Below, piece by piece: positions 8,856-16,557 of a stretch of 64,000 nucleotides of DNA. The notes beneath the pieces are model-generated. The model had not been told where the DNA came from, made no database searches, and saw nothing but the letters and a program-made list of their open reading frames with translations. The stretch's first letter is position 1, and the number at the start of each line of letters is the position of its first letter. The translations under genes were made by a program, and so were the position numbers. This DNA is from Diaphorobacter ruginosibacter (GTDB taxonomy: Bacteria; Pseudomonadota; Gammaproteobacteria; Burkholderiales; Burkholderiaceae_C), in the NCBI RefSeq assembly GCF_014395975.1, contig NZ_CP060714.1, positions 1,426,001 through 1,490,000 of the forward strand, written 5' to 3'.

Positions 8856-10034
8856 TTAGAAGTCGTGCCGTATCCCCAGCGCCAGTGCGCTCGGCTTTTG
8901 GCCGGGGCCGGTAGGTGCGATGGCCACGTCGCTGGCCACCAGGGCGAAAGCGGCATTGGCGCTGTTGCGGGTGATTCCGTAACTCGCATAGAGCTGGGTG
9001 CGGCGGGAGAGGTGGTGTGCAAGCGCAATGCCCAGCGTGGTCGCGCTGCGCTCGATGGCAGGCGTGCTGTTGTGCGTCAGGCGCTGCAATTGCAGGTAGA
9101 TCCGGTTGGCCTGGAAGGCATAGGAAACGCCTGCGGACATGCTGTCGGCCTTCTGTGCACCGGTCATCTTCCAGTAGCTTGCGCCGAACTGGAACGGCCC
9201 GGACGTGTGGATGGCGCCCAGTATGGAGTCACGGCGCGACAGCAGCCTGCCGGTGAAGACGGCAGGTGTGCCCCCCGCTTCGGGGTAGCGGAGCACCTGG
9301 TGGGTGGCATGCAGGCTCAGGCTGCCCCCGGTGTACTCGCCTCCGACGCCATGGAAGGTGTTGGCGCGGCGAGGGAGGGCACCCGCGCTGCCTCCGGCGC
9401 TCTCCGAGCCAAAGCTGTACGCGGCCCTTGCCCTGAAGCCTGACAGGACGGGCGAGGTATAGAAGACGCCGTTGCTTACCCTGGCCAATCGCTCCGCGCC
9501 GCCGGCGGCCTGAACGAGGGTCTGCAGGTTGCCGAAGTAGCCATAGTGCATGACATCGGTTGCAAGACCGGCGTAGTAGAGCGGTGAATAGTCCCGGCCC
9601 AGCAGGATCTGCCCCAGGCTTCCCGAGAGCCCGACATGCGCGCGCCGATTGAAACCCGTCGCGCCGGGGCCGTTGGGCGCCGTGGGCGTGGCGGCGCTCG
9701 GGTTGCCCGCGAACGGTTTGAGCGACCCGGTGTCCAGGTCGATACCGGATTCGAGCACGAAGCTCGCCGTGATGCCCCCGCCCAGGTCCTCACGCCCCTG
9801 CAGGCCCCAGCGCGAGGGAACGACGACGCCCGAGCCGGCAAGCCATTGGGTTCCATGGCCGGAGCCGATGTTGCGTGCCGCGACCACGCTGACGTCGGCC
9901 GTGCCATACAAGGTGATGTTTTGCGCACCCGCATTCAGAGCGAGCGCTCCGAGCGCCACGGCTGTGCCGATGTGCGCGCGGCCGCCGTAGCGGGCGGGTG
10001 ATGACGTGGCCCGTGGGGGAATGGGCATGTGCAT
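8856..10034 (-). CDS. outer-membrane general porin (Gram-negative porin family)
   Basis: A 392-residue beta-barrel porin of the trimeric betaproteobacterial type. ATG at 10034 has GGAG 8 bp upstream; an upstream start is unlikely because the signal peptide begins just after this Met. Signal sequence ends around AVALGALALNAGAQ, followed by the mature start NITLYGTADVSVV, the classic porin opening. Further signs are the L3-loop region LGQILLGRDYSPLYY, alternating beta strands, and a terminal Phe (ALALGIRHDF) needed for outer-membrane assembly. First gene of the leftward set with the MHS transporter; probably supplies passage for the same solute. Confidence 0.92.
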   Translation of the reverse strand: MHMPIPPRATSSPARYGGRAHIGTAVALGALALNAGAQNITLYGTADVSVVAARNIGSGHGTQWLAGSGVVVPSRWGLQGREDLGGGITASFVLESGIDLDTGSLKPFAGNPSAATPTAPNGPGATGFNRRAHVGLSGSLGQILLGRDYSPLYYAGLATDVMHYGYFGNLQTLVQAAGGAERLARVSNGVFYTSPVLSGFRARAAYSFGSESAGGSAGALPRRANTFHGVGGEYTGGSLSLHATHQVLRYPEAGGTPAVFTGRLLSRRDSILGAIHTSGPFQFGASYWKMTGAQKADSMSAGVSYAFQANRIYLQLQRLTHNSTPAIERSATTLGIALAHHLSRRTQLYASYGITRNSANAAFALVASDVAIAPTGPGQKPSALALGIRHDF

Positions 10035-10101
10035 GAAGTTGTCTCCGTCTTGTGTGTTTCTGGACGGGGGCCATTCTTCTTGCGAGGGGACGAATGTCTC
10101 C

Positions 10102-10135
10102 ATTCATCGGGCGACGTGCTTGATTCATTTTTGGA
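10102..10135 (-). promoter_or_regulatory. direct ATTCAT repeat upstream of the porin gene
   Basis: ATTCAT at 10102 and 10123, 21 bp apart, the second within GATTCATTTTTGGAC. This matches the pair in front of the MHS transporter at 8739-8773. It lies 68-101 bp upstream of the porin start codon, a sensible place for an activator or operator site. No linked regulator gene is present. Confidence 0.35.
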
Positions 10136-10238
10136 CACGAGGCTGTGCACGCATCCTCATGCGGGGGCTTGTCTGTGCAGAAGTGCGTGCGCGAAGACCA
10201 TAAGCAGGGGTGGTTCGACTTCTGTTTTCTGTGTTTGA

Positions 10239-10272
10239 GGGCGGAGGCCGGGGGCAGTCCCGGCCTCCGCCC
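10239..10272. repeat. 34-bp perfect hairpin, tip-only remnant of element A
   Basis: Two 14-bp arms (GGGCGGAGGCCGGG and its exact complement) enclose GGCAGT. The left arm resembles the left tip of the 462-bp element A. The right half, GGGGGCAGTCCCGGCCTC followed by GCCCTAAAA, is close to the right tip of element A copy 1 and its flank. It looks like element A with its middle lost. There is no T-tract on the exit side, so it is not an obvious terminator. Confidence 0.6.
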
Positions 10273-10339
10273 TAAAAAAGACATCTACAAAAAAACTGCC
10301 CCAAGAGGGTGCTTCACATCTCGGGACAGTCCAGCAATG

Positions 10340-10377
10340 AAAAAACGCCTTGCCTGTCAAATGACAACGCAAGGCGT
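10340..10377 (-). terminator. rho-independent terminator of bfr
   Basis: On the minus strand an ACGCCTTGC arm (10369-10377) pairs with GCAAGGCGT (10345-10353) across a 15-base loop and runs straight into six T residues. It lies 60 bp past the bfr stop. Confidence 0.8.
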
Positions 10378-10436
10378 CGAGCCTGCAACGAAGAGCCGCG
10401 CAGGCGAAAAGAGAAAAAGAGTCAGTAACGGAAGGC

Positions 10437-10913
10437 TTACTCCGCGTCGCCCATCTGCGACTGCAGGTAGTTCTGCACGCCGACCTTGCCTACCAGTTCG
10501 ATCTGCGTCTCGAGGAAGTCGATGTGCTCCTCGGTATCTTCCAGGATCTCCTGCAGCAGATCGCGCGAGACATAGTCGCGCACGCTCTCGCAGTGGGCAA
10601 TGCCCTCCTTGATGGTGGCCTGGGCGCCGCGCTCGGAGCGCAGGTCGCACTCGAGGATCTCCGGCACGTCTTCACCGACCTGCAGCTTCGCCAGGTCCTG
10701 CAGGTTGGGCAGGCCGTCCAGCATGAAGATGCGGTCCATGAGCTTGTCGGCATGCTTCATCTCGCCGATCGATTCCTCGTATTCCTTCTTGGCCAGCTTG
10801 TCGAATCCCCAGTGCTTGAGCATGCGGTAGTGCAGGAAGTACTGGTTGATCGCGGTGAGTTCGTTCTTCAGTTGCGCTTGCAGGTGCGCAATGACTTGTG
10901 CGTCGCCTTTCAT
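10437..10913 (-). CDS. bfr: bacterioferritin
   Basis: Heme-containing 24-mer that oxidises and stores iron in the cytoplasm. The 158-residue product starts at ATG 10913, seven bases after AAGGAG; a longer frame to 11132 has no ribosome site and is rejected. Ferroxidase-type residues are visible: E18 in LKNELTAINQYF, the ExxH-type pair in ESIGEMKHADKLMDRI (which also carries the candidate heme-ligand Met), E94 region and EDTEEHIDFLE in the C-terminal half. It is divergent from ahpC, so iron storage and peroxide removal share one intergenic region, and it ends at a clear terminator. Confidence 0.96.
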   Translation of the reverse strand: MKGDAQVIAHLQAQLKNELTAINQYFLHYRMLKHWGFDKLAKKEYEESIGEMKHADKLMDRIFMLDGLPNLQDLAKLQVGEDVPEILECDLRSERGAQATIKEGIAHCESVRDYVSRDLLQEILEDTEEHIDFLETQIELVGKVGVQNYLQSQMGDAE

Positions 10914-11011
10914 GGCTTTCTCCTTCTGTTCAATGGGCGCATTGTCACGGCGCTGTTGAACACATGCAAGACAATGTCCATTCGCGCGCGGTATGGCTGC
11001 GTGTGATGCTG

Positions 11012-11027
11012 AGTTGCGTTCGCAACT
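11012..11027. promoter_or_regulatory. 16-bp perfect palindrome upstream of bfr
   Basis: AGTTGCG-TT-CGCAACT lies about 100 bp upstream of the bfr start and 270 bp upstream of ahpC. Perfect 7-bp arms around a 2-bp centre look like an operator. The binding protein is unknown. Confidence 0.4.
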
Positions 11028-11186
11028 ATGATGCAACGCAAAGTTTTTCAGGACATTTCGGGGCATGCTCTGAAGCATTGCTTTGAATGCTTGAAAATCT
11101 CCGCAACAGGCTGTATGTAATCTTGGAAGCAAGATCCTTTTTTTGTCATGCCTAGTCCAACAGCGACGATGAAAAAGGGAAGATTG

Positions 11187-11223
11187 ATAGATTATTTAAA
11201 TCAATGTAATGAGTTCAATTCAT
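11187..11223 (+). promoter_or_regulatory. candidate OxyR site upstream of ahpC
   Basis: Four tetrads spaced as in the OxyR consensus (15-bp box, 7-bp gap, 15-bp box): ATAG-N7-AAAT, gap, ATGA-N7-TCAT. The outer bases and the inner T/A positions fit the known ATAG/CTAT pattern only in part. The site abuts the proposed -35 box of ahpC, where activated OxyR normally binds. Inference from spacing and position. Confidence 0.45.
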
Positions 11224-11252
11224 TGGATCAATCCTTTGCCTGAACCTAAACT
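11223..11252 (+). promoter_or_regulatory. candidate ahpC sigma-70 promoter
   Basis: TTGGAT (11223-11228), an 18-bp spacer, then TAAACT (11247-11252), 43 bp before the ahpC start. Weak -35 and -10 matches are expected at an activator-dependent promoter. Confidence 0.4.
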
Positions 11253-11295
11253 AGAGCCTGTTCTTAGCCAATCAACCAACTGAAAGGAAACAGCA

Positions 11296-11859
11296 ATGTC
11301 CGTGATCAACACAACAATCAAGCCATTCAAGGCAAGCGCATTCAAGAACGGCAAGTTCATCGACATCACCGAAAAGGACGTCCTGGGCAAGTGGGCCGTG
11401 TTCTTCTTCTACCCTGCTGACTTCACATTCGTGTGCCCGACAGAGCTGGGCGATGTGGCTGACCACTATGCCGAACTGCAGAAGCTGGGCGTGGAAGTGT
11501 TCTCCGTGTCGACCGACACCCACTTCGTCCACAAGGCATGGCACGACGCTTCGGACACGATCCGCAAGATCCAGTACACCATGGTGGGCGACCCGACCTG
11601 GGAAATCTCCAACAACTTCGAAGTGCTGCGCGCCGACCAAGGCCTGGCCAACCGTGGCACCTTCATCATCGACCCACAAGGCGTGATCCAGTCCGTGGAA
11701 ATCACCGCTGAAGGCATTGGCCGTAACGCGGAAGAAATGATGCGCAAGATCAAGGCAGCCCAGTACGTGGCTTCGCACCCCGGTGAAGTCTGCCCCGCCA
11801 AGTGGGAAGAAGGCGCCAAGACCCTGGCTCCCTCGCTCGACCTGGTCGGCAAGATCTAA
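11296..11859 (+). CDS. ahpC: alkyl hydroperoxide reductase subunit C (2-Cys peroxiredoxin)
   Basis: Reduces H2O2 and organic peroxides, and is itself recharged by AhpF. The 187-residue length is typical. The peroxidatic Cys is in DFTFVCPTE (C47) and the resolving Cys in HPGEVCPAKW (C166). The Thr and Arg of the active site are supplied by PTE and by ANRGTFIID (R120). Start ATG follows GAAAGGAAACAGCA. ahpF begins 107 bp downstream, beyond a hairpin terminator, so ahpC is probably made in excess over ahpF. An OxyR-like site precedes the gene. Confidence 0.98.
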   Translation: MSVINTTIKPFKASAFKNGKFIDITEKDVLGKWAVFFFYPADFTFVCPTELGDVADHYAELQKLGVEVFSVSTDTHFVHKAWHDASDTIRKIQYTMVGDPTWEISNNFEVLRADQGLANRGTFIIDPQGVIQSVEITAEGIGRNAEEMMRKIKAAQYVASHPGEVCPAKWEEGAKTLAPSLDLVGKI

Positions 11860-11904
11860 GCAGCCCCTGGCTGCTTGAATCAACACAGTTGAACTGTTGA
11901 AGAC

Positions 11905-11933
11905 GCCCGGGTGCCTGGCGCCCGGGCTTTTTT
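11905..11933 (+). terminator. intercistronic terminator between ahpC and ahpF
   Basis: GCCCGGG (11905-11911), a 9-base loop and CCCGGGC (11921-11927) are followed by six T residues. It is placed where partial termination would set the AhpC:AhpF ratio. Confidence 0.85.
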
Positions 11934-11966
11934 CATCCCAAAACTAGAGAAATCAGAGGTATATCC

Positions 11967-13526
11967 ATGCTCGACACCACTCTTCAAACCCAATTGAAAG
12001 CGTATCTGGAGCGTCTGCAGCGCCCTGTGGAGCTGGTGGCTACGCTGGACGATAGCGCCACCGCCAGGGAAGTGCGCGAGCTTCTGAACGAAATCAAGGC
12101 GCTTTCAGACAAGATTACCGTGGTCGAAAAGAACGATTGGGCCGAAGTGCGCAAGCCGTCTTTCCTGATCACGAACCCAGGTACCGACACCGGCGTGCGT
12201 TTCGCCGGCGTGCCGCTGGGCCATGAATTCACATCGCTGGTGCTGGCACTGCTGCAGGTGGGCGGCCATCCCTCGAAGGAAGCCGCCGACCTGCTGGAGC
12301 AGGTGAAGAACCTCGAAGGCGAGTTCCACTTCGAGACCTATTACTCGCTCTCCTGCCATAACTGCCCTGACGTGGTGCAGGCGCTCAACCTGATGAGCGT
12401 GCTGAACCCGCGTATCACCCACACCGCCATCGACGGCGCCGTGTTCCAGAACGAGATCAAGGAACGCGAGATCATGGGCGTGCCCACGGTGTTCCTGAAC
12501 GGCAAGAACTTCGGCCAGGGACGCATGGAACTGGCCGAGATCGTTGCCAAGATCGACAGCGGCGCCGAAGCGCGCGTGGCTGCCAAGATCAATGCGATGG
12601 ACCCGTTCGACGTGCTCGTCGTTGGCGGTGGTCCCGCAGGTGCGGCAGCGGCAGTGTATGCGGCGCGCAAGGGCATCCGTACCGGTGTGGCGGCCGAGCG
12701 TTTCGGCGGCCAGGTGCTGGACACCGTGGACATCGAGAACTTCATCTCGGTCAGCAAGACCGAAGGTCCCAAGTTCGCGATCGCGCTGGAGCAGCATGTG
12801 GCCGACTATGACGTGGAGGTGATGAACCTGCAGCGCGCCAAGGCACTGAAGCCCGCGGCCAGCGAAGGCGGTCTGGTCGAGATCGAACTCGAGAACGGCG
12901 CAACGCTCAAGAGCAAGACCGTGATCCTCTCGACGGGTGCACGCTGGCGCAACATGAACGTGCCGGGCGAAGAGCAGTACCGCACCAAGGGCGTGACCTA
13001 TTGCCCGCACTGCGACGGCCCGCTCTTCAAGGGCAAGCGCGTGGCGGTGATCGGCGGCGGCAACTCGGGGATCGAGGCGGCCATCGACCTGGCCGGCATC
13101 GTGGCCCATGTGACCGTGCTCGAGTTCGCCCCCGAACTCAAGGCCGACGCCGTGCTGCAGAAGAAGCTGGCCAGCCTGCCGAACGTGGATGTGATCCTCA
13201 ACGCGCAGACCACCGAGGTGAACGGCGACGGCTCCAGGGTCACCGGCATCACCTTCAAGGATCGCACCAATGATGAGATCCGCAAGGTGGAGCTCGAAGG
13301 TATCTTCGTGCAGATCGGCCTGCTGCCGAACACCGACTGGCTCAAGGGCACGGTCGACCTCACGAAGTTCGGCGAGATCATCATCGACGCCAAGGGGCAC
13401 ACCAACGTGCCGGGCGTGTTCGCTGCGGGTGACTGCACGAACGTGCCGTACAAGCAGATCATCATTGCCGCGGGCGCGGGCGCCACGGCCGCGTTGTCGG
13501 CATTCGATCATCTGATCCGCCATTGA
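11967..13526 (+). CDS. ahpF: alkyl hydroperoxide reductase subunit F (NADH:peroxiredoxin reductase)
   Basis: Flavoprotein that passes electrons from NADH to AhpC. At 519 residues it matches E. coli AhpF. The N-terminal tandem thioredoxin-like domain carries the redox pair CHNC (C130, C133). A FAD-binding GGGPAGAAAAVYAARKG follows near residue 218, an NAD-binding VIGGGNSGIEAAIDL near 360, and the second redox pair CPHC (C346, C349) as in thioredoxin reductase. The C-terminal AAGDCTNVPYKQIIIAAGAG motif closes the FAD site. It ends at its own terminator, before element B. Confidence 0.98.
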   Translation: MLDTTLQTQLKAYLERLQRPVELVATLDDSATAREVRELLNEIKALSDKITVVEKNDWAEVRKPSFLITNPGTDTGVRFAGVPLGHEFTSLVLALLQVGGHPSKEAADLLEQVKNLEGEFHFETYYSLSCHNCPDVVQALNLMSVLNPRITHTAIDGAVFQNEIKEREIMGVPTVFLNGKNFGQGRMELAEIVAKIDSGAEARVAAKINAMDPFDVLVVGGGPAGAAAAVYAARKGIRTGVAAERFGGQVLDTVDIENFISVSKTEGPKFAIALEQHVADYDVEVMNLQRAKALKPAASEGGLVEIELENGATLKSKTVILSTGARWRNMNVPGEEQYRTKGVTYCPHCDGPLFKGKRVAVIGGGNSGIEAAIDLAGIVAHVTVLEFAPELKADAVLQKKLASLPNVDVILNAQTTEVNGDGSRVTGITFKDRTNDEIRKVELEGIFVQIGLLPNTDWLKGTVDLTKFGEIIIDAKGHTNVPGVFAAGDCTNVPYKQIIIAAGAGATAALSAFDHLIRH

Positions 13527-13564
13527 TGGTGGAATAGATCCGGCCCGGTTTCGACCGGACACGC

Positions 13565-13597
13565 AAAAGGGCTGTCGCCATGCGCTACAGCCCTTTT
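13565..13597 (+). terminator. rho-independent terminator of ahpF
   Basis: AAAAGGGCTGT (13565-13575) pairs perfectly with ACAGCCCTTTT (13587-13597) over an 11-base loop, then GTTTGGTT. The A-tract on the left could make it work in both directions. Confidence 0.8.
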
Positions 13598-13626
13598 GTT
13601 TGGTTCTCTGTGGAATACCGTAGCGA

Positions 13627-13822
13627 ATGGAGTCGCGTGACGAATTAGTTCGCAGCGCTTGGGCGGAGAGTCTTCGTTTGGAGGTGCTGATATGGCCCCT
13701 CATACTTTGTTGCAAAGGCTTGCCGTACCAAAGTACTGTCTTCGCCTTTGCGTCGCGTCTGAGGGGCCATCTCAGCATTGGGGTGAACAGTTCAAGGCGG
13801 GCGCGCGCTGCTCAGGCGGTCG
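13627..13822. repeat. element B copy 1: 196-bp dispersed repeat with a three-tier hairpin
   Basis: Colinear, without gaps, with 59319-59514; the core from about 13667 onward differs at only a few positions. The core 13686-13776 folds on itself: GCTGA plus ATGGCCCCTCA pair with TGAGGGGCCAT plus TCAGC, with one T/C mismatch between the two blocks. A middle arm GCAAAGGC (13712-13719) pairs with GCCTTTGC (13744-13751). An inner GTAC/GTAC closes the loop CAAA. The stem arms are identical in both copies and changes fall outside them. It lies between the ahpF terminator and the fahA stop. Translated frames across it are not believed to be genes. Confidence 0.8.
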
Positions 13823-13833
13823 GTCAGGAAGCC

Positions 13834-15102
13834 TTATCCCTGTATGGTTCCGCTGGCCTCGCCCAGGCCGATGCGCACGGCGCCTTCGCGCTCGCACCAG
13901 CCGCGCAGGATCAGCGTGTCGCCATCCTGCAGGAAGCTGCGTGTCTCGCCGTTGGGCAGGGTGACGGGGTTTTTGCCGCCCATGCTCATTTCGAGCAGCG
14001 AGCCGGCGGATTCCGGTGTGGTGCCCGACAGCGTGCCCGAGCCGAACAGATCGCCCGGCTGCAGGTTGCAGCCGTTGACCGTGTGGTGCGCCACCAGCTG
14101 CGCCGCTGTCCAGTACGCGGCTTCGGAGGCGCGGCCGCTGGAGAGTTGCACGGGGGTCTCGCCGGCGGCGCGCATCTGGGCTGTCTGGATCAGCACCTGC
14201 AGGGTGATGTCGATCTGGCCTTGCTGGCGGTTGCCGGCGCCGTCGAGGTAGGGCAGCGGTTGCGGATCGCCTTCGGGACGCACGAAGGGCGAGCGGAAGG
14301 GGGCAAGGGCCTCCATGGTCACGATCCACGGTGAGACGGTGGATCCGAAATTCTTGGAGAGGAACGGACCCAGGGGCTGGTACTCCCATGCCTGCAGGTC
14401 GCGTGCGGACCAGTCGTTGAACATGCCCAGGCCGAACAGGTGCGCTTCCGCATCGTCGATGGAGATCGGGGCACCCAGCGTGTTTCCCTGGCCGATGTAG
14501 TAGCCGAGCTCCAGCTCATAGTCGAGGCGCCTGGACGGACCGAATGTCGGCACCTCGGCATCGGGGGCCTTGGTCTGGCCGTTGGGGCGCCGGATGGCGG
14601 TGCCGCTGATCACCAGCGAGCTCGCGCGGCCGTGGTAGCCGATGGGCACCCATTGGTAGTTGGGCAGCAGCGGGTTGTCCGGGCGAAACAGCTTGCCCAC
14701 CGTCGTCGCGTGGTGGATGCCGGTGTAGAAGTCCGTGTAGTCGCCCACGCGGCAGGGCAGCGTGTATTCGCATTGCTCCTGGGGCACGAGCGCTTTCTTC
14801 CACTCACCTTGCGCGGGGCTCCCGGCCGTGAGTCCATCCGAGATGGCGTGACGCAGCTGCAGGCGGTTTGCGGGCGTTGCGGCCATCAGGGTGTTCATAT
14901 CGTCGGTGGCGATGAGGCCGGCGGCGCGCAGGTCCAGCACCTGGTCACCGATGGCGACACCGATGCGGAAGGCTTCGTTGCTGCCCGCGCGTCGAAAACG
15001 GCCGAAGGGCAGGTTCTGGATCGGAAAGTCCGCGCCTGGGGCGTTCGCGGCTTCCACCCAGCTCTTGCGCTGGGGGGCATGGGTGGCATCGATGGTGTAC
15101 AT
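13834..15102 (-). CDS. fahA: fumarylacetoacetase
   Basis: Hydrolyses fumarylacetoacetate to fumarate and acetoacetate, the last step of homogentisate breakdown. The 422-residue protein has the FAH-specific N-terminal domain and the catalytic C-terminal domain. Metal and catalytic positions known from mouse FAH can be matched: Asp and His in YTDFYTGIHHAT, the Glu pair in YELELGYYIG, Asp in FNDWSARD and Lys in PFLSKNFG. It begins 33 bp after the hmgA stop, so the two form the core of the pathway. The gene for maleylacetoacetate isomerase, the step between them, is not in this cluster. Confidence 0.97.
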   Translation of the reverse strand: MYTIDATHAPQRKSWVEAANAPGADFPIQNLPFGRFRRAGSNEAFRIGVAIGDQVLDLRAAGLIATDDMNTLMAATPANRLQLRHAISDGLTAGSPAQGEWKKALVPQEQCEYTLPCRVGDYTDFYTGIHHATTVGKLFRPDNPLLPNYQWVPIGYHGRASSLVISGTAIRRPNGQTKAPDAEVPTFGPSRRLDYELELGYYIGQGNTLGAPISIDDAEAHLFGLGMFNDWSARDLQAWEYQPLGPFLSKNFGSTVSPWIVTMEALAPFRSPFVRPEGDPQPLPYLDGAGNRQQGQIDITLQVLIQTAQMRAAGETPVQLSSGRASEAAYWTAAQLVAHHTVNGCNLQPGDLFGSGTLSGTTPESAGSLLEMSMGGKNPVTLPNGETRSFLQDGDTLILRGWCEREGAVRIGLGEASGTIQG

Positions 15103-15135
15103 GGTCAGGGTCTCTGCGTGTCGTGATGGATTCGT

Positions 15136-16452
15136 TCAGTTTGCAGGCTTGGCAAACTGGTCCTTCAGCCCGGCCCAGCAGTCGGCGTAGTCCTGGTCGA
15201 GCGGGGCCTGCTGCATCGCATAGGCGGTAGGAATGAAGCGATAGCGGCTCTCGAACATGAAGGCCAGCGTGTTGTCGAGTTTTTGCGGAGCCAGGGGTGC
15301 GTTGCTCGCCTTGGTGAAGGCCTCCTCGTCGGGTCCGTGCGGCACCATGCAGTTGTGCAGGCTGGCACCGCCGGGCTTGAAACCGCCGGGCTTGGCGTCG
15401 TACTCGCCGTGGACCAGGCCCATGAACTCACTCATCAGGTTGCGGTGATACCACGGCGGGCGGAAGGTGTCCTCCATTACCAGCCAGCGCGGCGGGAAGA
15501 TCACGAAGTCGCAGTTGGCCGTGCCGGGGGTATCGCTGGGCGAGGTGAGCACGGTGAAGATGGAGGGATCCGGATGATCGAAGCTGATCGAGCCGATGAC
15601 CATGAAGTTCACCGTGTCGTATTTCACGGGGGTGAGGTTGCCATGCCAGGCGACCACGTTGAATGGCGAGCTCCTCGTGGGTGCGCGCCAGAAGCGGCCA
15701 CCGAACTTCTTGATCAGCTCATGGGGCGTGCCGGGCTCGTCGAAGGCCGCGACCGGCGCCAGGAAGTCCCGTGCGTTGGCCAGGCCGTTCGAGCCGATCG
15801 GGCCGAGTTCGGGCAACCGGAAGTGCGCACCATAGTTCTCGCAGACATAGCCGCGCGAGGGGCCGTCCGGCAGGTCCACCTTGAACACGACGCCGCGCGG
15901 CAGCAGGGCGATCTCGCCCGGCTTCACCTCGAGCACGCCCATCTCGCTGGTGATGCGAAGGCGGCCTTGCTGCGGCACGATGAGCATTTCCCCATCGGCA
16001 TTCACGAAGGCCCGCCGACCCATGGATTCGGTTGCAAGGTACATGAGCGAGCCCATGCCGGCCTGCGCCTCGGCATCGCCGTTGGCGGCAATGGTGCGCA
16101 TGCCGTCGATGAAGTCCTGGTGCACGCCGGGCTCGAAGCCGATGGGGTTCCAGCGCAATGGCTCGGGAGCGATCGCTGCGCTGCGATCGCCTCCCGTCGT
16201 CCACAGCGCATGGGCGTAGGCATGGTAGCGGCCGGCCACCACGGAGGGCTGGCGGCGGTACATCCACGTCCGGCGGTTCTCATGGCGCGGCGCCGTGAAG
16301 GCCGAGCCCGAGATGAGCTCGGGATACAGGTCGAATGGCGCGCGCTGCGGGCTGTTGCGGCCTTGGGGCAGGGCGCCCGCGACGGCCTCGGTGGCGTGCT
16401 CGTTGCCGAATCCGCTCAGGTATTGCAGGGATGATGTCTGCTGGGTAGACAT
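15136..16452 (-). CDS. hmgA: homogentisate 1,2-dioxygenase
   Basis: Fe(II) ring-cleaving dioxygenase that converts homogentisate to maleylacetoacetate. The start at ATG 16452 (AAGGA 9 bp upstream) gives 438 residues, the family norm; an upstream start at 16512 lacks support. Signature regions are YLSGFGNEHATEA at the N-terminus, VVAWHGNLTPVKYD, and the metal site: His in PPWYHRNLMSEF, the nearby Glu in SEFMG, and the second His in GGASLHNCMVPHGPD. The gene follows the hydroxylase pair at 16558-18534, which is expected to make its substrate. Confidence 0.98.
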   Translation of the reverse strand: MSTQQTSSLQYLSGFGNEHATEAVAGALPQGRNSPQRAPFDLYPELISGSAFTAPRHENRRTWMYRRQPSVVAGRYHAYAHALWTTGGDRSAAIAPEPLRWNPIGFEPGVHQDFIDGMRTIAANGDAEAQAGMGSLMYLATESMGRRAFVNADGEMLIVPQQGRLRITSEMGVLEVKPGEIALLPRGVVFKVDLPDGPSRGYVCENYGAHFRLPELGPIGSNGLANARDFLAPVAAFDEPGTPHELIKKFGGRFWRAPTRSSPFNVVAWHGNLTPVKYDTVNFMVIGSISFDHPDPSIFTVLTSPSDTPGTANCDFVIFPPRWLVMEDTFRPPWYHRNLMSEFMGLVHGEYDAKPGGFKPGGASLHNCMVPHGPDEEAFTKASNAPLAPQKLDNTLAFMFESRYRFIPTAYAMQQAPLDQDYADCWAGLKDQFAKPAN

Positions 16453-16557
16453 GGTGCGGAGTCCTTGTCGTTGTTTCTCGTTAGGAGGAATGGCGATGCC
16501 CGACGATGCCACAGTCCGGTGACGCTGCGGGGGCAGAGCCCACGGGCCGTGGCCGTA

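Noticed and set aside
10239..10275. The strong GC hairpin at 10239 as a terminator for the porin region
   Set aside because: No T-run follows the stem on either exit side, and it is upstream of the porin gene, not after a gene.
10914..11132. An N-terminal extension of bacterioferritin up to 11132
   Set aside because: The true start at 10913 has a strong AAGGAG and gives the normal 158-residue length; the extension covers the promoter region and palindrome.
12105..13778. A 557-codon minus-strand frame starting within element B and covering ahpF
   Set aside because: Antisense to ahpF. Its N-terminus recurs before the Ldh gene only because element B is repeated there.
13627..13822. Similar short proteins encoded on both strands of the two element B copies
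   Set aside because: Similarity is fully explained by the repeated DNA; the hairpin arms are conserved rather than codon third positions, and no ribosome site is evident.
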